From JAIQFL01 sp035295745 (lineage in GTDB: Bacteria > Acidobacteriota > Terriglobia > Bryobacterales > Bryobacteraceae): DNA of 64,000 nt. The stretch's first letter is position 1. Each line of letters begins with the position of its first letter. Positions 52,701-61,387 of this stretch are shown piece after piece. Location of the stretch: assembly GCA_035295745.1 (NCBI GenBank), contig DATGIL010000097.1, positions 1 to 64,000 of the forward strand. Direction: 5' to 3'. The notes beneath the pieces were generated by a model. It made no database searches and had not been told where the DNA came from. It worked only from the letters and a program-made list of their open reading frames with translations. The translations under genes were made by a program, and so were the position numbers.

Positions 52701-52943
52701 CATGTGTTCGATATCGTTGACGCTGGTGGTAAAGGAGCGCTCCGAGCGGACAGTGATGACCTCAGCCATCTCCTCAGGCGAGACCCCGGCATACTGCCAG
52801 ATGACGCTGACCACCGGGATATCGATTTCCGGGAAGATGTCGGTGGGCATGCGGACGATGGCGAGTCCGCCCATAATGACGATCAGCAGCGCCATGATGA
52901 CGAAAGTGTACGGGCGGCGCAGCGCCAGTTGGACGATCCACAT
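49752..52943 (-). CDS. RND efflux transporter permease (AcrB/HAE1 type)
   Basis: A 1063-residue inner-membrane pump of twelve helices with two large periplasmic loops. The start is set at ATG 52943 (MWIVQLALRRPYTFVIMALL), the usual RND N-terminus; a longer frame to 53039 has no support. TM4 has GLALAVGILVDDATVEIENI with the proton-relay Asp pair, and the C-terminal half has SIGVATANSILLVNF. Hydrophobic drugs or small molecules are the typical substrates of the family. It is the first gene of the operon with the adaptor at 48490. The upstream 211 nt before the pseudogene hold no recognised gene and probably the promoter. Confidence 0.93.
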   Translation of the reverse strand: MWIVQLALRRPYTFVIMALLIVIMGGLAIVRMPTDIFPEIDIPVVSVIWQYAGVSPEEMAEVITVRSERSFTTSVNDIEHMESQSLPGVAVIKVFFHPKAKIDAAVAQLTAASQSVLKSLPTGITPPSVLRFNASAVPILQLGISSDSLPEQQLYDLGYNFIRTQMANVQGASFPLPYGGRPRQISVDLNPQALYAQNLSAGDVATAINNQSLILPSGTVKIGAQEYTVKLNSAPDLAVAFNRLPVRQTNGTTVYVGDVAHVRDGYAVQTNIVRHNGARAALLTVLKNGGSSTLDIVSQIKQMLPRIRSTLPPSLNLKLMFDQSLFVRAAINGVIREAVIAAGLTGLMILLFLGSWRSTIIVCISIPLSILTSLAILNLMGETINVMTLGGLALAVGILVDDATVEIENIHRNFGLGKPILRAILEGAMQIATPAFVSTLCICIVFVPVIFLTGAARYLFTPLALAVVLAMMASYLLSRTLIPTMVRYLLAAESERYHGDEGVIEDAKGGFFSSIHHGFQRRFEAMRNGYRNLLAAGLANRKLVGCAFVLICGSCLALTPFLGQDFFPQVDAGQIRLHVRAPAGTRIEETERYFARVENAVQEVIPAGELSDIVDNIGLPYSGLNLAMSDTATIGPFDGEVLISLRPDEHAPTESYIRELRTRLNRDFPSLTFFFQPADIVGQILNFGLPAPIDIQVVGPLSNAKANYALARQIERRLTMIPGAADVHTHQVVDVPEFLFQVDRTRAGQLGFTQKDVADSLLISLASSTQVLPNYWIDPRNSVDYPVSVQTPQYRVDSTSELLRTPVHASARPASQLLTNVGQLGRDTTASVVNHYNVQPLYDVYANVQDRDLGAVARDVDKVLAEYTPKIPKGSFIETRGQVATMRSSFLGLGVGMLFAVILVYFVMVVNFQSWLDPFIILMALPGALGGIVLMLYVTQTTLNVPSLMGAIMSIGVATANSILLVNFANDLRETGSDAISAALEAGFTRLRPVVMTALAMIVGMLPMALGLGEGGEQNAPLGRAVIGGLLLATVATLFLVPVAYSVLRRNPPRFGRNPEVDL

Positions 52944-53154
52944 GTTGGGGCTTCTTTCTATGGTGACATAAGCAACGGTTTCGCGTCCGGTGCTGTGGTT
53001 TCGGCTGGGAATGGTTGGCTGGTGCAGAGGCGCAAACACGCTTGTTGCCCTGTGGAGAGGCCGTCGAGTCGTGCATCTGCCAATTCCGGCACGGAGTATT
53101 CAAGACCGTGAGCCGGCATATTGCGAATCCCGCCCGGACGGATAGCCGTGTGCG

Positions 53155-53769
53155 TCACGGTTTTCGATGCAGCCTGCAGGCGCATCGGGTCGCAATCCGG
53201 AACAGGGGAAAATGACGGAACGAACCCAATTGTTGGTTGAGCGGATTGGGGTTGCGCGGAATTGGATTGGCTTTCGGCGGATCGGCGACGGGATTGGCGG
53301 TGGATTGACAGACGCCGCGGCGTTTGGTTTGGAGGCGTTCTAGGTCGCGCAGAGCGTGGTGGAGGAGCGCTGGGGGAATCGATACGGCGCTGTCGGAGAG
53401 GAAAGTATTTGCGGCAGCGGAGGAGATTCATGCCTACGCCGTTGGGGTCGTCGCGCATGAATCGGAGGAGACTGCATAGTCCCGGATTTTGGCGGTCGGC
53501 GAGGGAATAGCGGCGCTGGAGCCACGCGGCATCGACAAGGGTGGCGACGAGGAAAGACTCCTTGGGAGTGGCGGGTGCCCAGCGGAGGAAGTATTGGTCG
53601 GCGAGGGCGCGGAGTTCGGCGGGGTCTTCGCCGGCGATGACTTGGGAACGGGCATAGATGCCGGTTTTGAGGGAATTGGCACGGGAGGCATTTTGCCTTC
53701 GGAGGAGCGCGGTCTGGCAGATTTTTGGGCGTTGCGGCGGTTGGCGCCGATTTGCTTGGGAGTGCTCAT
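53155..53769 (-). pseudogene. Frameshifted acidobacterial protein of the MSTPKQI family
   Basis: The 5' end reads MSTPKQIGANRRNAQKSARP and RSSEGK, then the frame is lost at an AAAA run near 53693. The sequence continues in another frame (NASRANSLKTGIYARSQVIA, LADQYFLRWAPATPKESFLV, ATLVDAAWLQRRYSLADRQN) and, after a second shift near 53410, in a third frame (LLHHALRDLERLQTKRRGVC) to a TGA at 53155. The combined product would be about 205 residues. Proteins beginning MSTPKQIxANxxNAQKSTGP are repeated in Solibacter-like genomes and have no known function. At least two frameshifts argue for decay. Confidence 0.75.
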
Positions 53770-54103
53770 CTACCAGGGGTAGCAGGCTGGGGCACTGGAG
53801 TCTGAAATGGAAGGCTGTAAGTGGTTACAGGGAAGGAGAGAAGATTTCGGTCAGGGGCGTGATTGGTTTACTGGTGAGTCGGGGAAGGAACAGACGCTCA
53901 GAGAGTAGAAGCTTCCGTGGGTTTTGGGTAGGGAGAAATTCTTGAGTGTTGATGATCGCCTAACCTGAAACTGTTTTCAAAAAAAGGCGTGGTTCCGCTA
54001 ACGCTCTCAGCAACGGCGATAGAAGGTGGTAGGCTTAGGAGCCGACCAAGGGACTTCTCTGAAGTCTGGGGACCATCCTTTCTCGACTGGAGGGTTCCTA
54101 ACG
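53770..54103. other. Intergenic stretch, probable promoter/leader of NHL gene
   Basis: No coding sequence recognised in 334 nt. It contains a TTTTCAAAAAAAGG stretch near 53975 and several short inverted repeats that could fold in the 5' leader before the GGAGGG ribosome site at 54089. No riboswitch class could be matched. Confidence 0.35.
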
Positions 54104-55393
54104 ATGAGAAATGCAAGAATGCTATTGGCGCTCGTGTTTTGCGCGACCGCGTCTTCTCAGGCCATCGGCACAGTGGCTGGAACGGGAGAGCCGGGCTACG
54201 GCGGTGACGGCGGGCCCGCGGTCGGCGCCCTGTTCAACGACCCGCGCCATCTCGCAGTCGACGGGGCGGGAAATGTCTACGTCGTCGATACCAATAACGT
54301 CCGGGTGCGAAAGATCTCGCCGAATGGGCGGGTGACCACTGTGGCTGGAATCGGGGAAGCGGCCGAGCCCGTTAAGGGGGCTGCGGTAAAGTCGGGGTTC
54401 CTTGCAATCGGGGGACTGGCGGTTACGGAGGACGGGACGCTTTACATCGCCGACGCGACGGGGCTGCAGAAGATTGATCCGTCCGGTTTGTTGAGTTTCG
54501 TCGTCACTGGGCAATCAGTGCAAGGCGTCGCCCTCTGGGGAAGTTCCAGGATCTATCTGATAGGGGTGACGGACGTCGCGTTGCTGGGGGCGAATGGCTC
54601 GAGAAAACTGCTTGCTGGATCGGATCTGGGCGACGCGGGCGACGGCGGTCCGGCACTGAAGGCGAAGTTTTTCGCGAGTCAGGCAGCGGTAGATCCGGCG
54701 GGTAATGTTTATGTCGCTGACAAAGAGGCGAACCGCGTGCGCAAGTTCGCGCCACAGGGCACCATCAGCACATTCGCGGGCAATGGAAACGCGGGATTCG
54801 GAGGCGATGACGGGCCGGCGAATCAAGCGCAGCTGAATCACCCCGAAAGTCTCGCGATAGACGCGGCTGGCAACGTGTATATCGCTGATACGGAGAATTT
54901 CCGCGTACGGCGTGTGGACACCCAAGGGGTGATCACCACGTTTGCCGGGAGCGGCGAAAGTAAACGGAGCGGCGATGGCGGGCAGGCGCGCAGGGCATCC
55001 TTCGAGGCGATGTTTGACGTGGCGGTGGGCTGCGCCGGGGTATTCGTCACGGACACCCAATCGGTTCGCAAGATAACGTTGACGGCGCCACTGATCGCCT
55101 ATAACGGTGTGGTGGATGGCGCCAGCAAGCCATCGATAGCGGCAGGGCAGCCGTTCTCGATCTCGGGGTGCAACCTCGCGGAGGGGACTGCGACGGCGGA
55201 TTCCAACAAGCCGCTGCCGCAGACGCTTGGGCGGGCGTCGGTGACGGTGAACGGAGTGGCGGCCACGCTGTCGGCTTCGACGCCGACGCGGCTCACGGGT
55301 ATCGTGCCCGCAGACACGCCAGCGGGTTTAGTAAAGGTGATCGTGACGGTCAAGGGCGTGGCGAGCGCGCCACTGGCGGTTGCGGTCAAATAA
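54104..55393 (+). CDS. Secreted NHL-repeat protein with Ig-like C-terminal domain
   Basis: A 429-residue exported protein. The start is ATG 54104 with GGAGGG upstream and a signal peptide (MLLALVFCATASSQA) right after. Five to six NHL propeller blades recur with the phrase IGTVAGTGEPGYGGDGGPA or its variant FAGNGNAGFGGDDGPANQA, and DGAGNVYVVDTNNVRVRKI or AGNVYIADTENFRVRRV. The last 105 residues form an Ig/IPT-like domain (VDGASKPSIAAGQPFSISG, then VTVKGVASAPLAVAVK). This composition is very common in Solibacter-like genomes; role in surface binding is plausible. Intact although flanked by pseudogenes. Confidence 0.88.
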   Translation: MRNARMLLALVFCATASSQAIGTVAGTGEPGYGGDGGPAVGALFNDPRHLAVDGAGNVYVVDTNNVRVRKISPNGRVTTVAGIGEAAEPVKGAAVKSGFLAIGGLAVTEDGTLYIADATGLQKIDPSGLLSFVVTGQSVQGVALWGSSRIYLIGVTDVALLGANGSRKLLAGSDLGDAGDGGPALKAKFFASQAAVDPAGNVYVADKEANRVRKFAPQGTISTFAGNGNAGFGGDDGPANQAQLNHPESLAIDAAGNVYIADTENFRVRRVDTQGVITTFAGSGESKRSGDGGQARRASFEAMFDVAVGCAGVFVTDTQSVRKITLTAPLIAYNGVVDGASKPSIAAGQPFSISGCNLAEGTATADSNKPLPQTLGRASVTVNGVAATLSASTPTRLTGIVPADTPAGLVKVIVTVKGVASAPLAVAVK

Positions 55394-55410
55394 GGAATCG
55401 CCATTCACCT

Positions 55411-56015
55411 GCCCAACTTTCGCCGCAACGGCTCTCCCTGGCTGACAGACTGAGCAAGGCCAAGCGGTTGCTTGCAGTCGCTGATCAGTATTCGCTGCGG
55501 GGCAAGCGGGTCTGAGCCCATGATCGCGATGATGGTCGGATGCGGACTGAGTCGCGGCGAGTTGCTCGCCCTTCGAGTTGACTCCGTCCAGTCGCGCGAG
55601 GAGCATCGGGTTGTCGCCGACCTCCTGGGCAAAGCTGGGGCACATCCGTGCCGCGTTAATTCCCACCATGGGTGAAGGCAGCGATCGACGAATGGAAGCA
55701 AGCCGGGTGCATCACCGAAGGCGCGCTCTTTCGATCCATCAACAAAGCGGGGCGGGCCGGGACGGGACGACGCCCAAGGTGGGCGGTTTCAAGCCGCCGC
55801 AAAGCGTGCCAGTATCGAAAAACTCGCGCCGAAGATCTCCGGCGCAGCGGCGCGCGGCTCTGCCATCTTGCCGGTGGTGAGCTGGACCCGATCCAATTCT
55901 GCTTGGACACGTCTCGATCCAAACGACGGGACGGGCCCTCGACTGCGAGCAGAACGGCCCTTTGCCGTCAACGACCGAACGGGCAATGTCGCCCGTCGCC
56001 CACGGGCCTGTGTAA
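55411..56015 (+). pseudogene. Tyrosine recombinase/phage integrase remnant
   Basis: Pieces in different frames line up in order as one integrase: AKRLLAVADQYSLRGKR (55460), MIAMMVGCGLSRGELLAL and EEHRVVADLLGKAG (55520-55640), GHIRAALIPTM (55638), VKAAIDEWKQAGCITEGALF and RSINKAGR (55671), EDLRRSGARLCHLAGGELDP (55830) and VSIQTTGRALDCEQ (55911), ending at TAA 56015. At least four frameshifts separate them, and the active-site Tyr and part of the His box are no longer recognisable. The order matches XerC/D-like integrases that are frequent in acidobacterial genomes. It is a relic of a mobile element. Confidence 0.8.
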
Positions 56016-56264
56016 CCATCTCCCAGCGCCTGCTGCAACAGCTTTTACCGCCAGCATCGGCGGGCTGTCGAGATACAGACAGCGATGTCGCTCCTCCAGC
56101 TTCCGCATCAGCGCCGCGAGGGCCGGCAGATGCCGCGGGGGGAGCCGCTGTAAATCAGGCATTGATGTCGCGATGGCTGCTCCATATCGGTTTCTATGGC
56201 GCAGTCTATGCGAATGGCAATGAAGAATGCTCCAAGGATTTAGCGTCAGGCCCGGGAAACCGCT
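56016..56264. other. Gap between integrase remnant and response regulator gene
   Basis: About 250 nt with no recognised gene. A minus-strand frame (55968-56162) has protein-like composition (MPDLQRLPPRHLPALAALM) but matches nothing I know and overlaps the integrase remnant. Confidence 0.35.
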
Positions 56265-56768
56265 TCACGACGGCGGAGTTTCGTTTCGCGCGAGAAGGTC
56301 GCGAACCAGGGGGCCGAGCTTCATGAATTCTGAAAACTCGGATGGCTTGCGAAAATACCCGTGGGCGCCGACAGCATTCATTTCCTCGCGGTCGCGCTGG
56401 GAATCCGAGGACGTCACGATCAGGACAAGCGCGTCCTTGCACCGCGAACTGGCGCGCAGCCTGCGCAGTATGTCGCCTCCTTTATAGCGAGGCATGTTGA
56501 GGTCAAGGAGGATGAGATCGGGACTGGGCGCCGCCGCGTCGGCGTCCGCCTGTTCGAAAAACCTGACCGTCTTCTCGCCGTCATCGGCCACATGAATCTG
56601 CGCGTCGATTTCTGCTTTCCTGAGCGCCTGCCGGATCAGGTAGACATCAGCCTTGTTGTCCTCGGCGATCAGAATCTGCCAACGGCGGACGCCCGGCTGA
56701 TCAGGCCGGGAGAGTGAAGCGGAACTCCGATCCGCGTCCGGGTTCTGATTCGACCCAGATCCGGCCAT
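56265..56768 (-). CDS. Single-domain response regulator (Rcp1-like)
   Basis: A receiver protein of about 130-167 residues. ATG 56768 is the nearest credible start and overlaps the 3' end of the kinase gene by 68 nt; the receiver itself begins at WQILIAEDNKADVYLIRQAL just after the kinase stop. The phospho-acceptor Asp is in LILLDLNMPRYKGG and the Lys in GYFRKPSEF. The long 'LRKAEIDAQIHVADDGE' type sequence is typical of phytochrome-associated Rcp1 regulators. There is no output domain, so it acts by protein contact or phosphotransfer. It closes the regulator-kinase-regulator operon. Confidence 0.85.
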   Translation of the reverse strand: MAGSGSNQNPDADRSSASLSRPDQPGVRRWQILIAEDNKADVYLIRQALRKAEIDAQIHVADDGEKTVRFFEQADADAAAPSPDLILLDLNMPRYKGGDILRRLRASSRCKDALVLIVTSSDSQRDREEMNAVGAHGYFRKPSEFSEFMKLGPLVRDLLARNETPPS

Positions 56769-59700
56769 GGTAGCGCTCAACGATGCGCTGGCAGATGGCC
56801 AAGCCGATGCCGGTCCCGGCATAGCGGTCGGCGTTGTGCAGGCGTGAGAATAATCCAAAGATCTGCTCCTTAAACTCGGGTTGGATGCCAATGCCGTTGT
56901 CGCGGACCGTGAAAACCCAGTATCCGTCCTGGCGCTCGGCGCCTATATGCACCGCCGGCGTGCGGTCCTCGCTTCTATACTTGATCGCATTGCCGATGAG
57001 ATTCTGGAAGAGTTGTCGCAGGTGCGTGCCGTGGGCGCGTAGCACCGGCAGCTTGTCGCGCGTGACGATGGCGCTGCTCTCCGCGATCGCACCGCCCAGA
57101 TTGGCAAGCGTCTCCGCCAGTGTTTCGTCGGCATCTGTCTCTTCGAGTGGCGCATCGAGCCTGGTGACCTGCGTGTACGCCAGAAGATCGCGCACCAGAT
57201 GCTCCATCCTGGTCGCAGCGCTCTGCAGGAAATCCAGGAATTCTGCGGTCTCACCCTCGACCGCAGTTCCCAGGCGGTCGGCGAGGAGTTCGGAGTAGAT
57301 TTTGATCGTGCGCAGCGGTTCCTGCAGATCGTGACTGGCCGAATAGGCAAACTGTTCAAGGTCCTCGTTCGCACGGCGCAACTCGTTCTCTACCCGCTTA
57401 CGTTCCGTGATATCGCGGGCGATGACCGACAGTGCGATAGCCTGGCCGCTCTCATCCCGAATCGGCGATATCGTCAGCAGGGCCGGGAAAACGCTGCCGT
57501 CGCGCCGCATGCGCGCAGTCTCCAAGCTCCGAATAATGTTGCCCGCATCCCCGGCGGTATAGATAATGTCGCGCAGCTCGGCCCTTCGATCTGCCGGGAC
57601 GATCGTCTCAGCCGAACGTCCAATGATCTCCTGAGCGGCAAAGCCATAAAGCTCCTCGGCCGCGCGGTTCCAGGTCAAAATCTTACAGTCAAAATCGTAC
57701 ACGTAAATGGCATCGCCGGAAGCTTCGACAATGGACGAGAGCTGGGAACGGCCTTCTTCGCCGCGTTTGCGCTCGATGAGGTCGGCCGCCTGGCGAGCCA
57801 GCAGGTCTAGCAGGCGCAACTCGCGCTCGCTTGGGCGACGGAGCTGGCGATAATGCGTGGAGAACATGCCGAGCACCTTGCCCGTGCGGCTCACGAGCGG
57901 CGTTGACTGCACCGCGCGGGCTTGGGCTGCGAGCATCGCATCAAGCGCTGGCGAGCCGGCAAATACAGGACTGGCGGCGACATCCTCGACGATCACCCGT
58001 TCTCCCTTTTCAAGCGCGCTGCCGCAGGCTGCGAGGCCTTCATGCACATGGTCGAAAAACTCGAGAAAAGGCGCATCGAACCCCCGGTGAGCGACAATCC
58101 TCAATCGCCCAGCGTCATCGAGCAGCTGAATATTACCCATGTCCGCGGCCGTAATCTCTATGCCGGCGTCGAGAATCTCGGTGAGCAACTCCGAGAACCC
58201 GCCGACCTGGATCAGCCGGGTGCTCAGCTGCTGCATGCGGGTCATCGCCGCGAGATCCTCGGTCAGGCGCGCGTTGAGCGTACGGATTGCTTCCTCGGCT
58301 CGCTTTTGGGCCGTGACATCGCGCGCGATCTTTGAGGCGCCGATGGTTTCGCCCTGCTGATTCTTGAGCGGAGAGATGGTGAGGGAAACATTCCGCAGCG
58401 AACCGTCCTTACGCCGGCGTGTCGTCTCGAAGTGATCCACTCGTTCGCCATGCTGTAGCCGCGCCAGGATTTCCCGTTCCTCGTCCTGCCGGTCCGGCGG
58501 AACCACGATCATGATCGATTTTCCGATTGCTTCCGCAGCCGTGTAGCCGTACAGGCGCTCCGCTCCGCGGTTCCAGCTCGTGATCTGACCGGCGAGATCC
58601 TTGCTGATGATGGCGTCATCCGAGGAATCGACGATCGCTCCGAGCAATAGCCGGGTCTCTTCGGCTTTTCGCCGCTCGGTAATGTCACGCGTAATGCCAA
58701 GCTGGACGATCGAGCCGTCGGGCCGGCGCAACGGCACGGCATGCGTTTCCATCCGGCAGCGCGCGCCCTTCAGGCCGATGATGTCGAACTCAAGAGAGCC
58801 CCTCCCTCCACCGCAGACGCGCTCGTTGAAGCTGCGGTACGGTTCGCGATCCTCCGGCGCGATGAGATCATAGACGCTTCGGCCGGTGACTTCGTCCGCC
58901 GCTCCGGCGCCGACCATCGCCAGCCCGGCCTCGTTCATCAACAGCAGCGTTCCGTCGGCTGCGACCACCTTGACGCACTCGGGCGTCGTCTCGACAATCG
59001 CCCTGAAACGCTCTTCGCTTCCGCGGAGTATATCCTCGGCTCTCTTGCGCCCGGTGATATCGACCAACATGTTGACCGCGCCTGTCAAACGGCCCTGATC
59101 GTCGAACAACGGAGTCGGGTATGGGGTGAATATACGGCGCTGTCCGTCAGGACGCTCGGCGACGGCTTCGCAGCCCAACACCGGCCTTTTTTCTCTCAGC
59201 GCTACGGCCATCGGACATTGATCATGAGGCAACGGCGTGCCGTCCGTGTTGTACAACTTCCAGGTCACACACCACGAATCGGTGCCCCGCTCCGGCACAC
59301 GCCCCGAGAAGTCCACGGCGGCCTGATTGAAGAAGGTGATGCGGCCGTCGGCGTCGGTCGTGTAGACCGCGGCGGGAATCGCCTCGATAATTTCATGCAG
59401 ACGGCGTTCGCTTTCCCGCAACGCCTCTTCGGCCTGCCTGCGCTCGATCAGGTCGGCTGCCTGCCGCGCCAGGATGTCCAGCAGGCGGAGGTCGCGCTCC
59501 GTGGGAACGTGCGGGTTACGCCAATGCGAGGAAATCATGCCCAGCATCTTGCCGCTTCGCGAAAACAGCGGCGTCGACTGGGCCGCACGGATGCCGGCAT
59601 CCAACAATGCGGCCATGCCGCCTGTGCCGGCGAGAAAATCACATGTCTCTACGTCCGGCGCGATCGCGCGCTTACCGGTGCGCAAGACCTGACCGCAGGT

Positions 59701-60450
59701 GCTGTCCGTATCGAAGCGAACCCATTCCCAGACTTTGGCGCCCTCCGGGGTGAGTCCCCGCGAAGCCAGGAGGCGCAGCTCGCCTTTGAGCCCGCGTTCG
59801 GGATAGAGCACTTGCATGGTCGCGAAGTCCGATCGCATGATGGCGGCGACGGCGTTAACGATTTTCGTGTATAGCGCGTCTTCATCACCCGGCTCGATGA
59901 GCTGCGCGCTGATATCCTGCAAGAGTTTCGTGTCAGCCAATTCCGCGGCAAGCTGCGCCTGCCGTGTTTCCTGCTCTTGCTTGAGAGCGGTAATGTCGCG
60001 CGTAAAACAGCGGGTATGAACGAATTTTCCGTCCTGGAACAGCACGCTCGAATTGATCAGCACATGGCGGATCGATCCGTCTCGGTGCCGCAGCCGCGCC
60101 GGGCGGTCGCGCAGAGTGTCGCCTTGGCGAAGGCAGGCGAGGATATCGTGGATGACAGCTTCGTCAGCGTGAAACTCGGTGATGTTCCGCCCGATATACT
60201 GTTCGCGTGCGTAGCCGAGAAGATCGAGTTCTGCCTGGTTCGCCCAGAGAATGGTCCCATCGGCGCCTACCCAATGAAGGCTGATCGTTGAGGTTTCAAT
60301 GAAGTCACTCAGAACCGCCTCGCTGCGCCGCAAAGCCTGGAGTTCCCGCAACAGCGGATCGTTTGGAGCCGCGTCCGAAGCCTTCGCGCGACCCTTATTG
60401 GCGCCGTTTCCCCTGATCTCTTTTTTGCGGACCGTGCGTGTCGGGGTCAT
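56701..60450 (-). CDS. Cytoplasmic multi-PAS/GAF histidine kinase
   Basis: A 1249-residue soluble kinase without membrane helices. In order it shows PAS (about 45-165), GAF (about 175-340), PAS (about 345-465), PAS (about 470-590), PAS (about 600-720), GAF (about 730-890), PAS (about 900-1010), HisKA with YSASHDLQEPLRTIKIYSEL (about 1030) and HATPase (NLIGNAIKYR, DNGIGIQPEF, GTGIGLAICQ). The two GAF domains are near-duplicates (both contain RELRLLDLLARQAADLIER or its variant). The SHDLQEPLR H-box belongs to the phytochrome-like group. It is flanked by two Rcp1-like regulators in one operon. Signal unknown. Confidence 0.92.
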   Translation of the reverse strand: MTPTRTVRKKEIRGNGANKGRAKASDAAPNDPLLRELQALRRSEAVLSDFIETSTISLHWVGADGTILWANQAELDLLGYAREQYIGRNITEFHADEAVIHDILACLRQGDTLRDRPARLRHRDGSIRHVLINSSVLFQDGKFVHTRCFTRDITALKQEQETRQAQLAAELADTKLLQDISAQLIEPGDEDALYTKIVNAVAAIMRSDFATMQVLYPERGLKGELRLLASRGLTPEGAKVWEWVRFDTDSTCGQVLRTGKRAIAPDVETCDFLAGTGGMAALLDAGIRAAQSTPLFSRSGKMLGMISSHWRNPHVPTERDLRLLDILARQAADLIERRQAEEALRESERRLHEIIEAIPAAVYTTDADGRITFFNQAAVDFSGRVPERGTDSWCVTWKLYNTDGTPLPHDQCPMAVALREKRPVLGCEAVAERPDGQRRIFTPYPTPLFDDQGRLTGAVNMLVDITGRKRAEDILRGSEERFRAIVETTPECVKVVAADGTLLLMNEAGLAMVGAGAADEVTGRSVYDLIAPEDREPYRSFNERVCGGGRGSLEFDIIGLKGARCRMETHAVPLRRPDGSIVQLGITRDITERRKAEETRLLLGAIVDSSDDAIISKDLAGQITSWNRGAERLYGYTAAEAIGKSIMIVVPPDRQDEEREILARLQHGERVDHFETTRRRKDGSLRNVSLTISPLKNQQGETIGASKIARDVTAQKRAEEAIRTLNARLTEDLAAMTRMQQLSTRLIQVGGFSELLTEILDAGIEITAADMGNIQLLDDAGRLRIVAHRGFDAPFLEFFDHVHEGLAACGSALEKGERVIVEDVAASPVFAGSPALDAMLAAQARAVQSTPLVSRTGKVLGMFSTHYRQLRRPSERELRLLDLLARQAADLIERKRGEEGRSQLSSIVEASGDAIYVYDFDCKILTWNRAAEELYGFAAQEIIGRSAETIVPADRRAELRDIIYTAGDAGNIIRSLETARMRRDGSVFPALLTISPIRDESGQAIALSVIARDITERKRVENELRRANEDLEQFAYSASHDLQEPLRTIKIYSELLADRLGTAVEGETAEFLDFLQSAATRMEHLVRDLLAYTQVTRLDAPLEETDADETLAETLANLGGAIAESSAIVTRDKLPVLRAHGTHLRQLFQNLIGNAIKYRSEDRTPAVHIGAERQDGYWVFTVRDNGIGIQPEFKEQIFGLFSRLHNADRYAGTGIGLAICQRIVERYHGRIWVESEPGRGSEFRFTLPA

Positions 60451-60456
60451 GCTGTG

Positions 60457-60921
60457 TCACCATTCCTCTCCAGCCTGGGCTACACCGTGCGCCAGAGGCT
60501 TATTTTTAATGAGTATGTCGCGGACGATCACGCCCAGTTGTATGAACTCATCGAGGCGCGATGGTTTCCGGAAATAAAAGAGTGCGGCGTGTTTTTGCGC
60601 CCGTTCGTGATCGGCAGGAGCGTCGGATGACGTCATCACGACCACCGGAATCTGCGCATAGCGTTCCGTCGATCGCAGGCGTTTGAGGATTTCCTCGCCG
60701 TTGTACTTTGGCATATGCATGTCGAGCAACAGCAGATCCAGGCCGGGTGACTTTCGGTCGTTGTCGGCCTTCTCAATAAAGCTTATGGCCTCTTCACCGT
60801 CCCTCGCTACATGGAGAACATGATCGAGGCCTTGGTCCCGAAGAGCGATGCGGACAATGCCGACATCCGCCGCTGAATCCTCAGCCAACAGAATCTGGTA
60901 TGGTCGCGCTTCGGTTACCAT
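60457..60921 (-). CDS. Single-domain response regulator (Rcp1-like)
   Basis: A 154-residue receiver protein. YQILLAEDSAADVGIVRIAL gives the acidic pocket, LLLLDMHMPKYNGEE the phospho-acceptor Asp and YFRKPSRLDEF the Lys. It lacks an output domain. It resembles the regulator at 56265 in sequence and ends 6 nt before the kinase start, so it is the first gene of the operon. Probably a phosphorylation partner of the kinase. Confidence 0.9.
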   Translation of the reverse strand: MVTEARPYQILLAEDSAADVGIVRIALRDQGLDHVLHVARDGEEAISFIEKADNDRKSPGLDLLLLDMHMPKYNGEEILKRLRSTERYAQIPVVVMTSSDAPADHERAQKHAALFYFRKPSRLDEFIQLGVIVRDILIKNKPLAHGVAQAGEEW

Positions 60922-61336
60922 GGCGAATCCTTAACCCCTTATCGCAGCCGGGCGCGCTGCAGGAAATCTCAATCTAGATTTACCATTTTTTTTGAACTAT
61001 CTTGTATCTGCCGAATGGCCCTAATCCAGGGCAGGCTCAGGCCGAGAGTCAGTGATTTCCGCCCTAAAAACCTTGTTTCTGGTGAGGTTGGGTGTGAGCG
61101 CTACTCCCAACGGGATGAAACACAGGAGTAATGATAAAGGTCCGTTGTGTGCGGTCTCTCACGATTGGGCGGCTGCTCGGGGCTTAAGCCGGGTGGCCTG
61201 GCCGCCAAGAACACGGGAAGCCCATGGCACCTGCAAACTGCCGCTTCTCGCCTGAGATCCTCAGCCCTGCCGGCATCGCCCGGTTTCGGCGGCCCGCCGG
61301 CAGCGGTTTGAAGTACTTCCCAGGTTCCCGGAGGTG
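60922..61336. other. Intergenic stretch without recognised gene
   Basis: About 415 nt between the divergent response-regulator and PadR genes. It contains a T8 run (TTACCATTTTTTTTGAAC near 60980) close to the regulator start. Short frames on both strands show no recognised motif. It probably holds promoters for both directions. Confidence 0.4.
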
Positions 61337-61369
61337 TTGACAGCCTACCTGTTGGCAGATGTAGTACAT
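61337..61369 (+). promoter_or_regulatory. Promoter with overlapping palindrome before PadR remnant
   Basis: TTGACA (61337-61342) and TGTAGT (61360-61365) are spaced by 17 bp. The -10 lies inside the perfect palindrome ATGTAGTACAT (61359-61369), which fits the ATGT/ACAT type operator of PadR proteins. The first PadR codon is at 61388. Confidence 0.6.
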
Positions 61370-61387
61370 AGCTGTTGGTAGACAACA

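Noticed and set aside
51711..53111. Plus-strand frame of 466 codons opposite the RND pump gene
   Set aside because: Antisense shadow; the RND protein motifs fix the minus strand.
53980..54103. Possible riboswitch in the leader of the NHL-repeat gene
   Set aside because: I compared it by eye with the c-di-GMP, cobalamin, TPP and ykkC types and found no match to their conserved cores.
55968..56162. Small minus-strand gene (64 codons)
   Set aside because: Overlaps the integrase remnant, has no ribosome site and no recognisable family.
58741..59874. Plus-strand frame of 377 codons opposite the multi-PAS kinase gene
   Set aside because: Antisense shadow rich in Arg and His; no motif.
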